Source: an uncultured Anaerolineae bacterium
Lineage (GTDB): Bacteria; Chloroflexota; Anaerolineae; J036; Brachytrichaceae
Direction of reading: 5' to 3'
NCBI GenBank assembly: GCA_937959265.1
Contig: CALGMA010000009.1
Coordinates: 62,001-126,000 of the forward strand
Length of the DNA: 64,000 nucleotides
Of this stretch, positions 1 through 7,448 are shown piece by piece (the first letter of the stretch is position 1; every line of letters begins with the position of its first letter). The notes under the pieces are model-generated. The model did no database searches, was not told where the DNA came from, and saw only the letters and a program-made list of their open reading frames with translations. A program made the position numbers and the translations under genes.

Positions 1-466
1 CGGGTAGGTGCGCCTCTAGTACTTCTGCCGGCGCGCCGACCATGATGCTGAGCGTGGCTTGTTGTGCGCCGATCTCGCCGCCGCTCACTGGTGCGTCTAT
101 GTAGCGCAGGCCGCGCTCGGCCAGCTGCGCCGTGATCTCGATTACCGCTGCGCGGCTCATCGTGCTCATGCCGATCACCGTGGCGTTGGGTGCGAGCGCT
201 GCCGCGGCGCTTCCTTCGCCGAAGAGCACGTCGCGCGTCTGGGCGTCGTTCACCACCATCGCGATCAACACGTCGGCGCCGCGCGCAGCGTCCGCCGGGT
301 TAGCCGCTGGTGTTACGCCGAATGCAGCGACGGCTTCCATCGCGGCGGGGTTAACGTCGAAGCCGCGCACCGGGAAGCCGGCGCGCACCAGGTTGATCGC
401 CATCGGCCGGCCCATCACGCCCAGTCCGATGAAGGCGATGTGCTTTTGAGAGGAGTCGGTTTGCAT
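1..466 (-). CDS. 3-hydroxyisobutyrate dehydrogenase-like NAD-binding protein (partial)
   Basis: The reading frame starts at an ATG at 466 and runs off the left edge, so only about 155 N-terminal residues are visible. The start is [21 protein letters not shown], with the GxGxxG dinucleotide-binding loop of the beta-hydroxyacid dehydrogenase family. A DAPVSGG motif near residue 125 is the conserved substrate-binding stretch of that family (3-hydroxyisobutyrate dehydrogenase, tartronate semialdehyde reductase). The catalytic lysine lies beyond the edge. It is the last visible gene of a minus-strand cluster and starts 29 bases after the VOC gene, so co-transcription is likely. Valine catabolism would fit E1 neighbours of the branched-chain type, but the exact substrate cannot be told. 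Confidence 0.85.
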   Translation of the reverse strand, partial: MQTDSSQKHIAFIGLGVMGRPMAINLVRAGFPVRGFDVNPAAMEAVAAFGVTPAANPADAARGADVLIAMVVNDAQTRDVLFGEGSAAAALAPNATVIGMSTMSRAAVIEITAQLAERGLRYIDAPVSGGEIGAQQATLSIMVGAPAEVLEAHLP

Positions 467-495
467 TTGTTGGAGGCGTATGTGGCGAGTGACCG

Positions 496-990
496 TTACC
501 CGCGCGCAGATCCAGCTTCCGGCTGCGGGGGTGGCTGCAACAGCTCCAGCGTGATGCCGTTGCAATCGAGGAAGTAGATCGCATAGCCACCTTTGTTCAC
601 ACCGTGCTCGATGGCCACCGGTTTATCGGCCTTGAAGCGCACCCCCAGCGCCTTCATGCGCTCGAACTCCTTGTGAATGTCGTCCACGATGAATGCCCAG
701 TGGCCGTTGCCGATGTGATTGGTCGAGAGATCAAGGTCATCGCGGCCGTGGGGATGGACGTATTCCACCAGCTCGATATGGTGGTTGGCGCGTTCGGCGA
801 GTGGCTGGCCCGGCACGCGCAATTGCGCCACCTTGAGATGGGCACCGGGGAAAGCCACCAGGCGGGCGGTGTATTCGTTGTGCTGCTCTTGCCCGCGAAA
901 GTACTCCAGTCCGAGCACTTCGGTGTACCACTTGACCGACTCTTCGAGGTTCCGAACGGTGAACGAGACGTGGAAGATGCCTTGGATCAT
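496..990 (-). CDS. VOC-family (glyoxalase/dioxygenase fold) protein
   Basis: This 164-residue protein has two beta-alpha-beta-beta-beta modules of the vicinal oxygen chelate fold. It starts [19 protein letters not shown], a classic glyoxalase/bleomycin-resistance opening. Candidate metal ligands are His7, the Glu in HHIELVEY, the His in [10 protein letters not shown] and the Glu in GITLELLQ, giving the usual H-E-H-E set. The family includes lactoylglutathione lyase, methylmalonyl-CoA epimerase and extradiol dioxygenases; the sequence alone does not choose between them. It lies 22 bases after the E1 beta stop and 29 bases before the dehydrogenase gene. It probably belongs to the same operon and may act on an alpha-keto or hydroxy acid intermediate (inference). 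Confidence 0.8.
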   Translation of the reverse strand: MIQGIFHVSFTVRNLEESVKWYTEVLGLEYFRGQEQHNEYTARLVAFPGAHLKVAQLRVPGQPLAERANHHIELVEYVHPHGRDDLDLSTNHIGNGHWAFIVDDIHKEFERMKALGVRFKADKPVAIEHGVNKGGYAIYFLDCNGITLELLQPPPQPEAGSARG

Positions 991-1012
991 AGATTTATTC
1001 TGTCTATTCCAT

Positions 1013-1993
1013 TCATCCGCGCATCAGCCGCAATGCGCCGCGCACAATAGCGCTGGGCTGCGGCAGCACGGCTTCTTCGAGTGTCTTGGAGACATGGATC
1101 GGCACGTCCAGGCCGGCTACCCGCACAATCGGCGCATCGAGTTCGTCGAACGCCGTCTCCATCACGCGCATAGCAATCTCTGCGCCGACGCCGCACGAAG
1201 CGTGGGACTCGTGGGTGATGAGCAGGCGATGGGTCTTGCGGAGCGATTGGACGATGGTCGCAACGTCCATCGGCACGGTGCAGCGCAAGTCAATCACCTC
1301 GGCGGAGATGCCATGCTCCTGCTGCAACGTCTCGGCGGCTTCGAGCGCGAACAACAACTGACGCGAATAGCCGACGATGGTGAGGTCGCTGCCTTCGCGC
1401 TTCACATCGGCCACGCCGAGCGGGATGGTGTATTCGCCATCCGGCACCGGCCCTTTGGTGTTGTAGAGCAGCTTGTGCTCGATGAACATGACCGGGTTCT
1501 CGTCGCGCAAGGCGCTCTTGAGCAGCCCTTTGGCGTCGGCCGGCGTGGCCGGTAGGATGACCTTAAAGCCGGGGATATGAGTGAACAGCGCCTCGAAGCT
1601 CTGCGAGTGTTGTGCGCCGTTGCCCCGCCCGCCGCCTTGTTGCGCGCGGATGACCATCGGCACCTTCACGCGACCGCCGCTCATGGCGCGCATCTTCGCC
1701 GCCTGGTTCCAGATCGAATCGGCGGCGACCAGCGCAAAGTCCATGAACATCAGCTCGGGCACGGGCCGTTTGCCGGTCATGGCCAAGCCCACGCCCATGC
1801 CGATGAAGCCGGCCTCGCTGATGGGCGTGTCGCGCACGCGCTCCGGGCCGAACCGGGCCAACAGGCCTTCGGTCACCCGAAAGACGCCGCCGTAGGCGCC
1901 AATGTCTTCGCCCATCAGGATGATGCTGGGGTCGCGCTCCATCTCTTCGGTGAGCGCTTCGCGCAATGCCTGAGTGTAAGTCAGCTCTCGCAT
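1013..1993 (-). CDS. E1 beta subunit of an acetoin/pyruvate/2-oxoacid dehydrogenase
   Basis: The 326-residue protein matches the beta subunit of thiamine-diphosphate 2-oxoacid dehydrogenases. The N-terminal pyrimidine-binding domain begins TYTQALREALTEEMERD and contains GEDIGAYGGVFRVTEGL, with the conserved Glu that activates thiamine diphosphate. The C-terminal transketolase-C domain carries VIDLRCTVPMD. With the alpha subunit it would form an alpha2beta2 E1 that decarboxylates a 2-oxoacid or acetoin. No E2 or E3 gene is in the window. It follows the alpha gene after a 114-base spacer almost filled by a 9-bp-phased inverted repeat. Length and close pairing suggest the AcoB/PdhB type, but the substrate is not resolved. 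Confidence 0.88.
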   Translation of the reverse strand: MRELTYTQALREALTEEMERDPSIILMGEDIGAYGGVFRVTEGLLARFGPERVRDTPISEAGFIGMGVGLAMTGKRPVPELMFMDFALVAADSIWNQAAKMRAMSGGRVKVPMVIRAQQGGGRGNGAQHSQSFEALFTHIPGFKVILPATPADAKGLLKSALRDENPVMFIEHKLLYNTKGPVPDGEYTIPLGVADVKREGSDLTIVGYSRQLLFALEAAETLQQEHGISAEVIDLRCTVPMDVATIVQSLRKTHRLLITHESHASCGVGAEIAMRVMETAFDELDAPIVRVAGLDVPIHVSKTLEEAVLPQPSAIVRGALRLMRG

Positions 1994-2000
1994 GGTGTTG

Positions 2001-2102
2001 GTGTCGGCAGTGTCGTTGGTGTCGGTGGTGTCCGTTGGTGTCGGTGGTGTTGCACGGTCATGACACCAACGACACCATTGACACTATTGGCACCAACGAC
2101 AC
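2001..2102. repeat. 9-bp-phased inverted repeat element, copy 1
   Basis: GTGTC-type cores begin at 2001, 2010, 2019, 2028, 2038 and 2047 (the last is GTGTT). After a short spacer, GACAC-type cores begin at 2062, 2071, 2080, 2089 (GGCAC) and 2098. Each half has an almost strict 9-base period and the halves are inverted, so the transcript could fold into a long imperfect hairpin. It fills the gap between the E1 alpha stop and the E1 beta start. A second copy with the same layout is inside leuD at 28598-28697. Confidence 0.85.
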
Positions 2103-2107
2103 TAACA

Positions 2108-3067
2108 TTAGATCCAGAAGTCGGTGTAAGCCTCTTCGGGATCGGGATACGGTGATGCTTTGGCGAACTGGACCGCAGCTTCGATCTGCCGGTTCACGCG
2201 CGCGTGGATGGCATCGAATTCTGCATCGGTCACCCCTTCGGCCTGCGCGAGGTGGGCGCGCAGGCGCTTGATCGGGTCACGCTCGCGCCATGCGGCCACT
2301 TCCTCTTTAGTGCGGTAGCTCTCTGAATCGCCGATCATGTGGCCGAGCAGGCGATAGGTGCGCGCCTCGATGAAGGTGGGGCCTTCGCCCATGCGCGCGA
2401 GCTGCGCGGCTTCGCGCACAGCCTCGTACACTGCGCAGACGTCGTTGCCGTCCACCACGACTGCGCGCATGTTGTAGCCCTCAGCGCGATCGGCCACCTG
2501 CGCGAGAGGATTGGACTTGGCCAGCGGGGTCATTTCGGCGTAGAGGTTGTTCTCGCATAGCAAGATCAGCGGCAGCTTCCACAACTGCGCCATGTTGAGC
2601 GCCTCGTGGAAGGCGCCCTGATTGATCGCGCCGTCGCCGAAGATGGTGAGCGCTACGCGGCCGTTGCCGTCGAGTTGCGCGCTGAGGGCCGCGCCGGCAG
2701 CGATCGGCACGCCGGCAGCGACGATGGCATTCTCGCCGAGCAGGCCGATGCTGGGGTCGGTCCAGTGCATTGAGCCGCCCTTGCCTTTGCTGACGCCGGT
2801 TTTGCGACCGAGCATCTCCGCCATCGCCGCATTCACGTCAATCCCTTTTGCGATGCATGCGCCGTGGCCGCGATAGGTGCAGGTCAGGTAGTCGTCGGGG
2901 TTGATGGCGAAGCATGCGCCCACGGCGGTCGCCTCCTGGCCGACGCACGGATGAAACGAGCCGCGGATCTCCTTCTCCATGTAGAGCTGGACGCAGGCTT
3001 CCTCAAAGGCGCGAATCAGCGCCATGCGCTCATACATCGAGAGTAATAGGTCTTTGGGAAGAGACAT
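2108..3067 (-). CDS. E1 alpha subunit of an acetoin/pyruvate/2-oxoacid dehydrogenase
   Basis: This 319-residue protein starts at MSLPKDLLLSMYERMALIR. The open frame continues 88 codons upstream, but that part has no family resemblance and overlaps the next gene, so the ATG at 3067 was chosen. The thiamine-diphosphate motif runs from GDGAINQGAFHEALNMA to CENN. The phosphorylation-loop equivalent is YRLLGHMIGDSESYRT. GGSMHWTDPSIGLLG is typical of the short AcoA-like alpha subunits of about 320 residues rather than the longer PdhA forms. It should pair with the beta subunit just downstream. A MerR-like gene precedes it on the same strand by about 105 bases and could be its regulator (inference). 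Confidence 0.88.
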   Translation of the reverse strand: MSLPKDLLLSMYERMALIRAFEEACVQLYMEKEIRGSFHPCVGQEATAVGACFAINPDDYLTCTYRGHGACIAKGIDVNAAMAEMLGRKTGVSKGKGGSMHWTDPSIGLLGENAIVAAGVPIAAGAALSAQLDGNGRVALTIFGDGAINQGAFHEALNMAQLWKLPLILLCENNLYAEMTPLAKSNPLAQVADRAEGYNMRAVVVDGNDVCAVYEAVREAAQLARMGEGPTFIEARTYRLLGHMIGDSESYRTKEEVAAWRERDPIKRLRAHLAQAEGVTDAEFDAIHARVNRQIEAAVQFAKASPYPDPEEAYTDFWI

Positions 3068-3173
3068 AGATAGGATGTTCGAGTTGGATGATTGGCAAGA
3101 TTGTATGTCGAAGCGCGTAAATGTGCATTTGGCGAGAGGCGCGGAGCGCGCTGGCCGCGGCGATATCTGTGGC

Positions 3174-3836
3174 TCAAGCGCGACGGTGCTTGCGTGGTGG
3201 CGTTGCATCCGGAAGGCCGGCCGCGTACACCTCGGCGATGGCCAGTTGCACGGCGTTGAGCAGCACATTGATGCGTTTGACCAGCCGCGCACTGTCACCC
3301 GGGCGCACTTTCGCCGTTTCCGATAGCTCAAGTGTCGCCTCGAGTAGCTTGTCCCGGAAGAATAGCGCCGCCTGCAGCGCGTCTTTGAGTGACGCGCCGG
3401 CCATCTTGCTCAACTCGCCGTAGTCTTTGCCCAACAGACGCGCTTCGTCCAACAAATGGGCGCCATCGTCGGCGGAGACGTACTGTAGCGTCAGGCCCAT
3501 GAGCCGGCGGCCGAGGGCCCGATGCCGCTCGCGCATTGGCTCATCCAACGCAGCCAACCAGCCGGCAGTGCTGCGCTCGGGCAGCTCCTGGCGCGCGCGT
3601 GTCATCGCCCGGTCGGCCCACGCCTCGGCCAACGACACGTCGTGCCGGGCCACGCGATGTGACTCGGCAAACCGCTGAATGTCCGACTGTGCAAAACGGC
3701 GATGGCCGCCGGGTGTGAGCATGTAAGGGATTTCGCCGCTGTCTGCCCAGCGCCGCAGCGTGGCCGCGTGTACGTTCAACTGCGCGGCAGCCTGTTTGAG
3801 CGACAACCAGGTTTCCTTCGGATGTGTTTGTGACAT
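3174..3836 (-). CDS. MerR-like helix-turn-helix regulator
   Basis: This 220-residue protein has an N-terminal DNA-binding domain. SLKQAAAQLNVHAATLRRW followed by TPGGHRRF (about residues 10-47) is the characteristic MerR/excisionase-type winged helix. The remaining 150 residues are alpha-helical and polar with no family I recognise; they may be a ligand or oligomerisation domain. The ATG at 3836 was chosen over one 12 codons upstream because a promoter with exact 17-base spacing at 3844-3872 would start transcription within a base or two of 3836. The gene is divergent from the DUF454 gene and precedes the E1 cluster on its own strand, so local regulation is plausible but unproven. Confidence 0.75.
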   Translation of the reverse strand: MSQTHPKETWLSLKQAAAQLNVHAATLRRWADSGEIPYMLTPGGHRRFAQSDIQRFAESHRVARHDVSLAEAWADRAMTRARQELPERSTAGWLAALDEPMRERHRALGRRLMGLTLQYVSADDGAHLLDEARLLGKDYGELSKMAGASLKDALQAALFFRDKLLEATLELSETAKVRPGDSARLVKRINVLLNAVQLAIAEVYAAGLPDATPPRKHRRA

Positions 3837-3843
3837 CTCGCCT

Positions 3844-3872
3844 AGTGTACCCATGACAAAAATTCTATGCAA
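3844..3872 (-). promoter_or_regulatory. Sigma70-type promoter for the MerR-like gene
   Basis: On the minus strand TTGCAT (3872-3867) and TACACT (3849-3844) are separated by 17 bases. The -10 box ends 7 bases before the ATG at 3836, which would give a leaderless or nearly leaderless message. Confidence 0.55.
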
Positions 3873-3887
3873 ATCTAAGTAATTCTA

Positions 3888-3893
3888 TATAAT
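3888..3893 (+). promoter_or_regulatory. -10 box (TATAAT) for the DUF454 gene
   Basis: A perfect TATAAT lies 25 bases before the DUF454 start and 5 bases before a seven-codon open frame at 3899. No good -35 box is visible at 17 bases. Confidence 0.5.
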
Positions 3894-3898
3894 AGGGC

Positions 3899-3922
3899 AT
3901 GTCTATCTACGGTAATCCATGA
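3899..3922 (+). CDS. Possible 7-codon leader peptide MSIYGNP
   Basis: An ATG five bases after a TATAAT box opens a reading frame of seven codons. Its TGA overlaps the ATG of the DUF454 gene as ATGA. This is the arrangement expected for termination-reinitiation coupling. There is no Shine-Dalgarno sequence for either start. That the peptide is translated is inference. Confidence 0.35.
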   Translation: MSIYGNP

Positions 3923-4836
3923 AACCGGTCTATAAGCCTCTGTCTGTGGCGCGGCGCGCCCTGCTCATCGGCGTCGGCACAACCTCACTCGGTGTCGGTG
4001 TCGCGGGCATGTTCCTCCCCGGCGTGCCGACGACCATCTTCCTGTTGATCACGGTGGGCTGCTACGCCCGCAGCTCCGAGCGATTGTACGTCTGGTTGGT
4101 CACGCGCCCCTGGCTACAGAAGCCGCTCGAGACAGTCTTTCGCTTCAAGGATCGCAGCACGCTCCCGCTGCGCATCAAACTGATCGCACAAACGGTCGCC
4201 TGGTCATCATTCGTCCTGACTGTATTCAGCGGCGCCGGTCTTTTCGCGCAGATCGCCACCCTGGCGCTTGCGGCTACGTGCTCTGTGGTGATGGCGATCA
4301 TCAAAACCGACGATGAAAACGTCCCGACGCGCGCGTGGGACTTCACACTTCCCGACATCGCCCAACAGTTGTGGTTCGGTGCGTTGGCTGGCGCGCTGGG
4401 CGGTTTGATCTGGGGCATCGGCGGGCGCGTGATCATGCGCTTCGTGGCGAACATCGCTGAGCAGCCGCCGCAGTTCAATCCGCGCATCACCTTGATGATG
4501 CTCATCGCGACGACGATCCTGGGCTTGCTGACCGGCTTGGCCTACGCCGGCATTCGCCGCCTGCTTCCGAAGAACAAATGGGCGCACGGCGCTGCGTTTG
4601 GTGTGTTGGTCATGCTCACGCTGGGCACGATCCTGTATCTGAACCCCTACATGCAGGCCGATATCGCGCGGGTGGGCTTGCAGTGGCGCGAGCTGATCGT
4701 GGCGTTGTTCATCCCGAACTTCATCATCTACGGTCTGGTGACAAGCCTGGTGTTCGGCCGGCTGGCGCGCGATCCATTGGCGTTGGCGGCGCATCGCGAA
4801 GCGATGCGATCAGAGCGCCTCGGGCCAGCGCAATAG
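3919..4836 (+). CDS. DUF454 (YbaN-like) membrane protein with extra membrane domain
   Basis: The first 100 or so residues match the DUF454/YbaN family: PGVPTTIFLLITVGCYARSS and a W-L-x-x-P pattern, with two hydrophobic segments near 15-50 and 90-125. YbaN itself is only about 125 residues. Here the chain continues to 305 residues with four or five more membrane segments (about 150-175, 190-215, 230-250 and 265-290) that I do not recognise. It is therefore a DUF454 domain fused to a second integral membrane domain. No function is known for the family. Its 3' end overlaps the convergent amidohydrolase gene by 27 bases. Confidence 0.75.
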   Translation: MKPVYKPLSVARRALLIGVGTTSLGVGVAGMFLPGVPTTIFLLITVGCYARSSERLYVWLVTRPWLQKPLETVFRFKDRSTLPLRIKLIAQTVAWSSFVLTVFSGAGLFAQIATLALAATCSVVMAIIKTDDENVPTRAWDFTLPDIAQQLWFGALAGALGGLIWGIGGRVIMRFVANIAEQPPQFNPRITLMMLIATTILGLLTGLAYAGIRRLLPKNKWAHGAAFGVLVMLTLGTILYLNPYMQADIARVGLQWRELIVALFIPNFIIYGLVTSLVFGRLARDPLALAAHREAMRSERLGPAQ

Positions 4837-5616
4837 CCGGACGAGGTTGCCGCCCAGCACGCGGGCGATATCCGCCTCGAGCCAGTCTGACAGGTGTGCG
4901 CGCACCCACGCCGGCGAGCCGCCGCCCCAGACCAGGTGGGTCGGCCCGAAGGCATCAGCTACCTGACGGATGAAGCGTTGCACGCTGAGATACAGTGGCG
5001 CATCGCCGACGATGTGATCGAGGCCGGAAAGCTTCATGACCACGTTGGGAAAGTCGGCCAAGGCCAGCACATCGGCATATTCGGGGATCGTTCCATAGGC
5101 CGGCTCGCCGAGATGGTCAATCAGCACGGGCGTTTCAGGGAAAGCCGCGATTAAGTCGCGCGTTTGCGCCGCGTAGTTCGGGCCGATGTGCAGCTCGACG
5201 ATCAAGCCAAGCTCCGCCGCCTTTGCCCATAGCGCTTTCACGCCCACGTCGCCGAAGCTGTCGAGATATATCTCCTTGCCGCGGTGGGCGTGAAAGCGCG
5301 TCGCCACGATGCGCGGCTCGCGCTTCACCAACGCCTCCAGCTTTCGCGGCGCATCTTCATCCTTCGGATAGAACAGCGAGGACGCACGCAGGCGATCCGG
5401 CTCGCGCGCCAGCGCATCGAGCACGAGCGCGTGGTCATCGCCATACGGCTCCGGCTGCACGATCACCGCGCGGTCAATGCCCTCGTCGCGCATGCGTTGC
5501 AGATAGGCAGCCAGCGGGTTGTCGTGCGTCTCGTGCGGGATGTAGGTAGCGCGTGGATGCCAGGGATAGCGTGCTGTGTCACTGCTGAAGAGGTGATGAT
5601 TCCACTCGACGATCAC
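4810..5616 (-). CDS. Amidohydrolase_2 family protein with altered metal and catalytic residues
   Basis: This 268-residue TIM-barrel protein resembles the lactonase branch of Amidohydrolase_2. It has VIDHLGEP-like (VLIDHLGEPAYG), ELHIG, FPNVVMKLSGL and a C-terminal GGNLVRLLRW. The N-terminal metal motif, normally an HxH as in AHHHLW, reads WNHHLF, so the first His is Asn. The usual catalytic GSDWP-type Asp near the C-terminus reads WGGGSPAW with no Asp. It may be metal-free or a non-catalytic relative. The GTG start overlaps the TGA of the upstream permease gene as GTGA, implying translational coupling, and ties it to the sugar ABC operon. Confidence 0.75.
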   Translation of the reverse strand: MIVEWNHHLFSSDTARYPWHPRATYIPHETHDNPLAAYLQRMRDEGIDRAVIVQPEPYGDDHALVLDALAREPDRLRASSLFYPKDEDAPRKLEALVKREPRIVATRFHAHRGKEIYLDSFGDVGVKALWAKAAELGLIVELHIGPNYAAQTRDLIAAFPETPVLIDHLGEPAYGTIPEYADVLALADFPNVVMKLSGLDHIVGDAPLYLSVQRFIRQVADAFGPTHLVWGGGSPAWVRAHLSDWLEADIARVLGGNLVRLLRWPEAL

Positions 5617-6446
5617 GTCTTCACTGCTCCTGCTGCCAGGCCCTGCACCACGAAGCGTTGCGAGAGGTAATACAGCGTCATCACCGGCACAGCGGCCACC
5701 ACTGCGCCGGCCATGATCAGCCCCCAACGGAACACGTCGCCGGTGATGAGGTATTGCAACGCTACTGGCACGGTGCGAATCTCCGGCGACGTTGTGAAAA
5801 TCAGCGCTAACAACAGTTCGTTCCATGCACCGGTGAACGTGAACACGCTAACCGCAACCAGGCCGGGCGCAGCCACCGGCAGCAAGATACGAAAGAGTGC
5901 CTGAAGGCGCGTCGCGCCGTCCACCATGGCCTGCTCCTCCAGGTCCACCGGCACGTTGCGGAAGAACCCCATCAGCAGCCAGGTGCTGAGCGGTGCGGCG
6001 AACGTGAGGTAGGTGAAGACCAGGCCATGCAACGTATTCCCCATTTGTAAGCGGTTGATAATGACTGCCAGCGGGATGAACAGCAGCGACGCCGGCGTGA
6101 GGTACGAGAACAAGATCAGCCGGCCGATCCACGTGCGACCGCGATAGCGCAGCCGCACCAGGCTGTAGGCGGCCAAGCAACTGATGAACACAGAGATAAC
6201 CGTGGCGCTGCTGGCCACAATGAGGCTGTTGCGCATGTTCACGGCGAAGCCGCGCCGACCCAGCAACTCGACGTAGTTCATCAGCGTGGGATTCGGCAAC
6301 AAGAGCGACGGCATGCGATAGATGTCGCGATTCGTCTTCAGCGACACCGTGAGCATGTAATAAATCGGAAAGAGGATGAGGATGGCCAGCAAGACCAGAC
6401 ATGCGTAGGCCAACACTTTTTGCGAGGGGCTGAGTTTGTGCAGCAT
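5613..6446 (-). CDS. Sugar ABC transporter permease (MalG/UgpE type)
   Basis: This 277-residue integral membrane protein has six predicted segments. The cytoplasmic EAA loop reads EEQAMVDGATRLQALFRILL, the hallmark through which CUT1 carbohydrate permeases contact their ATPase. The ATG at 6446 was chosen because upstream residues in the same frame resemble the out-of-frame MalF gene. It follows the MalF-type permease by 20 bases and overlaps the amidohydrolase start by four bases. No ATPase gene is present in the operon, as is common for CUT1 systems that share a MsmK/UgpC-like ATPase encoded elsewhere (family knowledge). Confidence 0.9.
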   Translation of the reverse strand: MLHKLSPSQKVLAYACLVLLAILILFPIYYMLTVSLKTNRDIYRMPSLLLPNPTLMNYVELLGRRGFAVNMRNSLIVASSATVISVFISCLAAYSLVRLRYRGRTWIGRLILFSYLTPASLLFIPLAVIINRLQMGNTLHGLVFTYLTFAAPLSTWLLMGFFRNVPVDLEEQAMVDGATRLQALFRILLPVAAPGLVAVSVFTFTGAWNELLLALIFTTSPEIRTVPVALQYLITGDVFRWGLIMAGAVVAAVPVMTLYYLSQRFVVQGLAAGAVKT

Positions 6447-6466
6447 CCTGTGTTTGTTGTTACGCC

Positions 6467-7375
6467 CTACTCCTGGTTCCGTTCCAGCAGCTTCACACCG
6501 ATGAATGCCATCATCACGAATACGGGCAACATGGCTACCGACACGGCAGCCGCCTCGCCGATGCGCAGCGTCTGTAAGCCGAAGTAGGCGAGCACCGGAA
6601 AAGTCATTGTTGCATCCGACGGGCCGCCTTGCGTGATGAGCCAGACGTTCTCGAAGCTGTTGGTCGTCCAGATCGTCGAGAGCAGCACGACGACGAGCAC
6701 CACCGGCAGGATGCCGGGGATGGTAATGTGCCGGAAGCGTTGCCAGGCATTCGCACCATCGATCGCTGCGGCTTCGTACTGTTCCTGTGGCACACTCTGC
6801 AGCGCGGCCAGGAACGAGATGACCCAAAACGGGAAGCCGCGCCAGAATGTGGCCAGGATGACACTGGGCATGGCCAGCTCACGACTGAGGAAGTCTATGT
6901 TGCCGAAGCCCAGGCCGACCGCGATGATGTTGAACGCGCCGCCCTGGGGCAGATACAGCAGCTTCCACGTCAGATAGGCGACGAAAGCCGGCATCGCCCA
7001 CGGCAGCAAGATCAACCCACGCCAGAATTGCCGTGCGCGAATGGCCTGGTTGAGCAGCAGCGCGATACCCAGACCGCATACTAGCTTCATCGTCTGCACC
7101 GCGCCCACCAACACGAGGGTGTTGACGATGGCCTTCTGGAAGCTGGGCACCTTGGACAGATAGATGAAGTTGGCCAGGCCGACGAATTGACCCTCGGTGC
7201 CGATCTCGCGGTTGGTGAAGCTGATCGTCACGCCGAAGATGAAGGGATAAACGACGAGGATGAGCAGGCAGACCACCACCGGCATGACCAGCGCATAGCC
7301 CAGCAGGCTAGTGCGCTTGCTGAGCGATATGCGGCTTGCGCGGACGGGGGACTGCAGCGTGGCCGGTCTTGCCAT
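6467..7375 (-). CDS. Sugar ABC transporter permease (MalF/UgpA type)
   Basis: This permease of about 302 residues has six membrane segments starting with LGYALVMPVVVCLLILVVYP. Its EAA loop EQYEAAAIDGANAWQRFRHI marks it as the partner of the MalG-type subunit. The start is uncertain. ATG 7375 (MARPATLQSPV) is preferred because the alternative ATG at 7414 would translate through a perfect inverted repeat. That upstream ATG does have a GGAG-like sequence nearby, so it cannot be excluded. It is the second gene of the operon, behind the lipoprotein at 7449-8864. Confidence 0.88.
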   Translation of the reverse strand: MARPATLQSPVRASRISLSKRTSLLGYALVMPVVVCLLILVVYPFIFGVTISFTNREIGTEGQFVGLANFIYLSKVPSFQKAIVNTLVLVGAVQTMKLVCGLGIALLLNQAIRARQFWRGLILLPWAMPAFVAYLTWKLLYLPQGGAFNIIAVGLGFGNIDFLSRELAMPSVILATFWRGFPFWVISFLAALQSVPQEQYEAAAIDGANAWQRFRHITIPGILPVVLVVVLLSTIWTTNSFENVWLITQGGPSDATMTFPVLAYFGLQTLRIGEAAAVSVAMLPVFVMMAFIGVKLLERNQE

Positions 7376-7385
7376 GAGTACGAGG

Positions 7386-7427
7386 GAGTGGGGAGTCGGA
7401 AGTGCTTTCATCACCGACTCCCCACTC
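7386..7427. repeat. Perfect 14-bp inverted repeat after the sugar-binding gene
   Basis: GAGTGGGGAGTCGG at 7386-7399 is exactly complementary to CCGACTCCCCACTC at 7414-7427, with a 14-base loop. It lies between the binding-protein stop (7449) and the first permease start. There is no following T-run, so it may stabilise the upstream message or attenuate the permeases rather than fully terminate. Confidence 0.8.
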
Positions 7428-7448
7428 GCGAATCATCATTTCCGATTC

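Noticed and set aside
3068-3331. N-terminal extension of the E1 alpha gene by 88 codons
   Set aside because: It overlaps the MerR-like gene, is Arg/Ser/Cys-rich and has no family resemblance; the ATG at 3067 gives the normal length.
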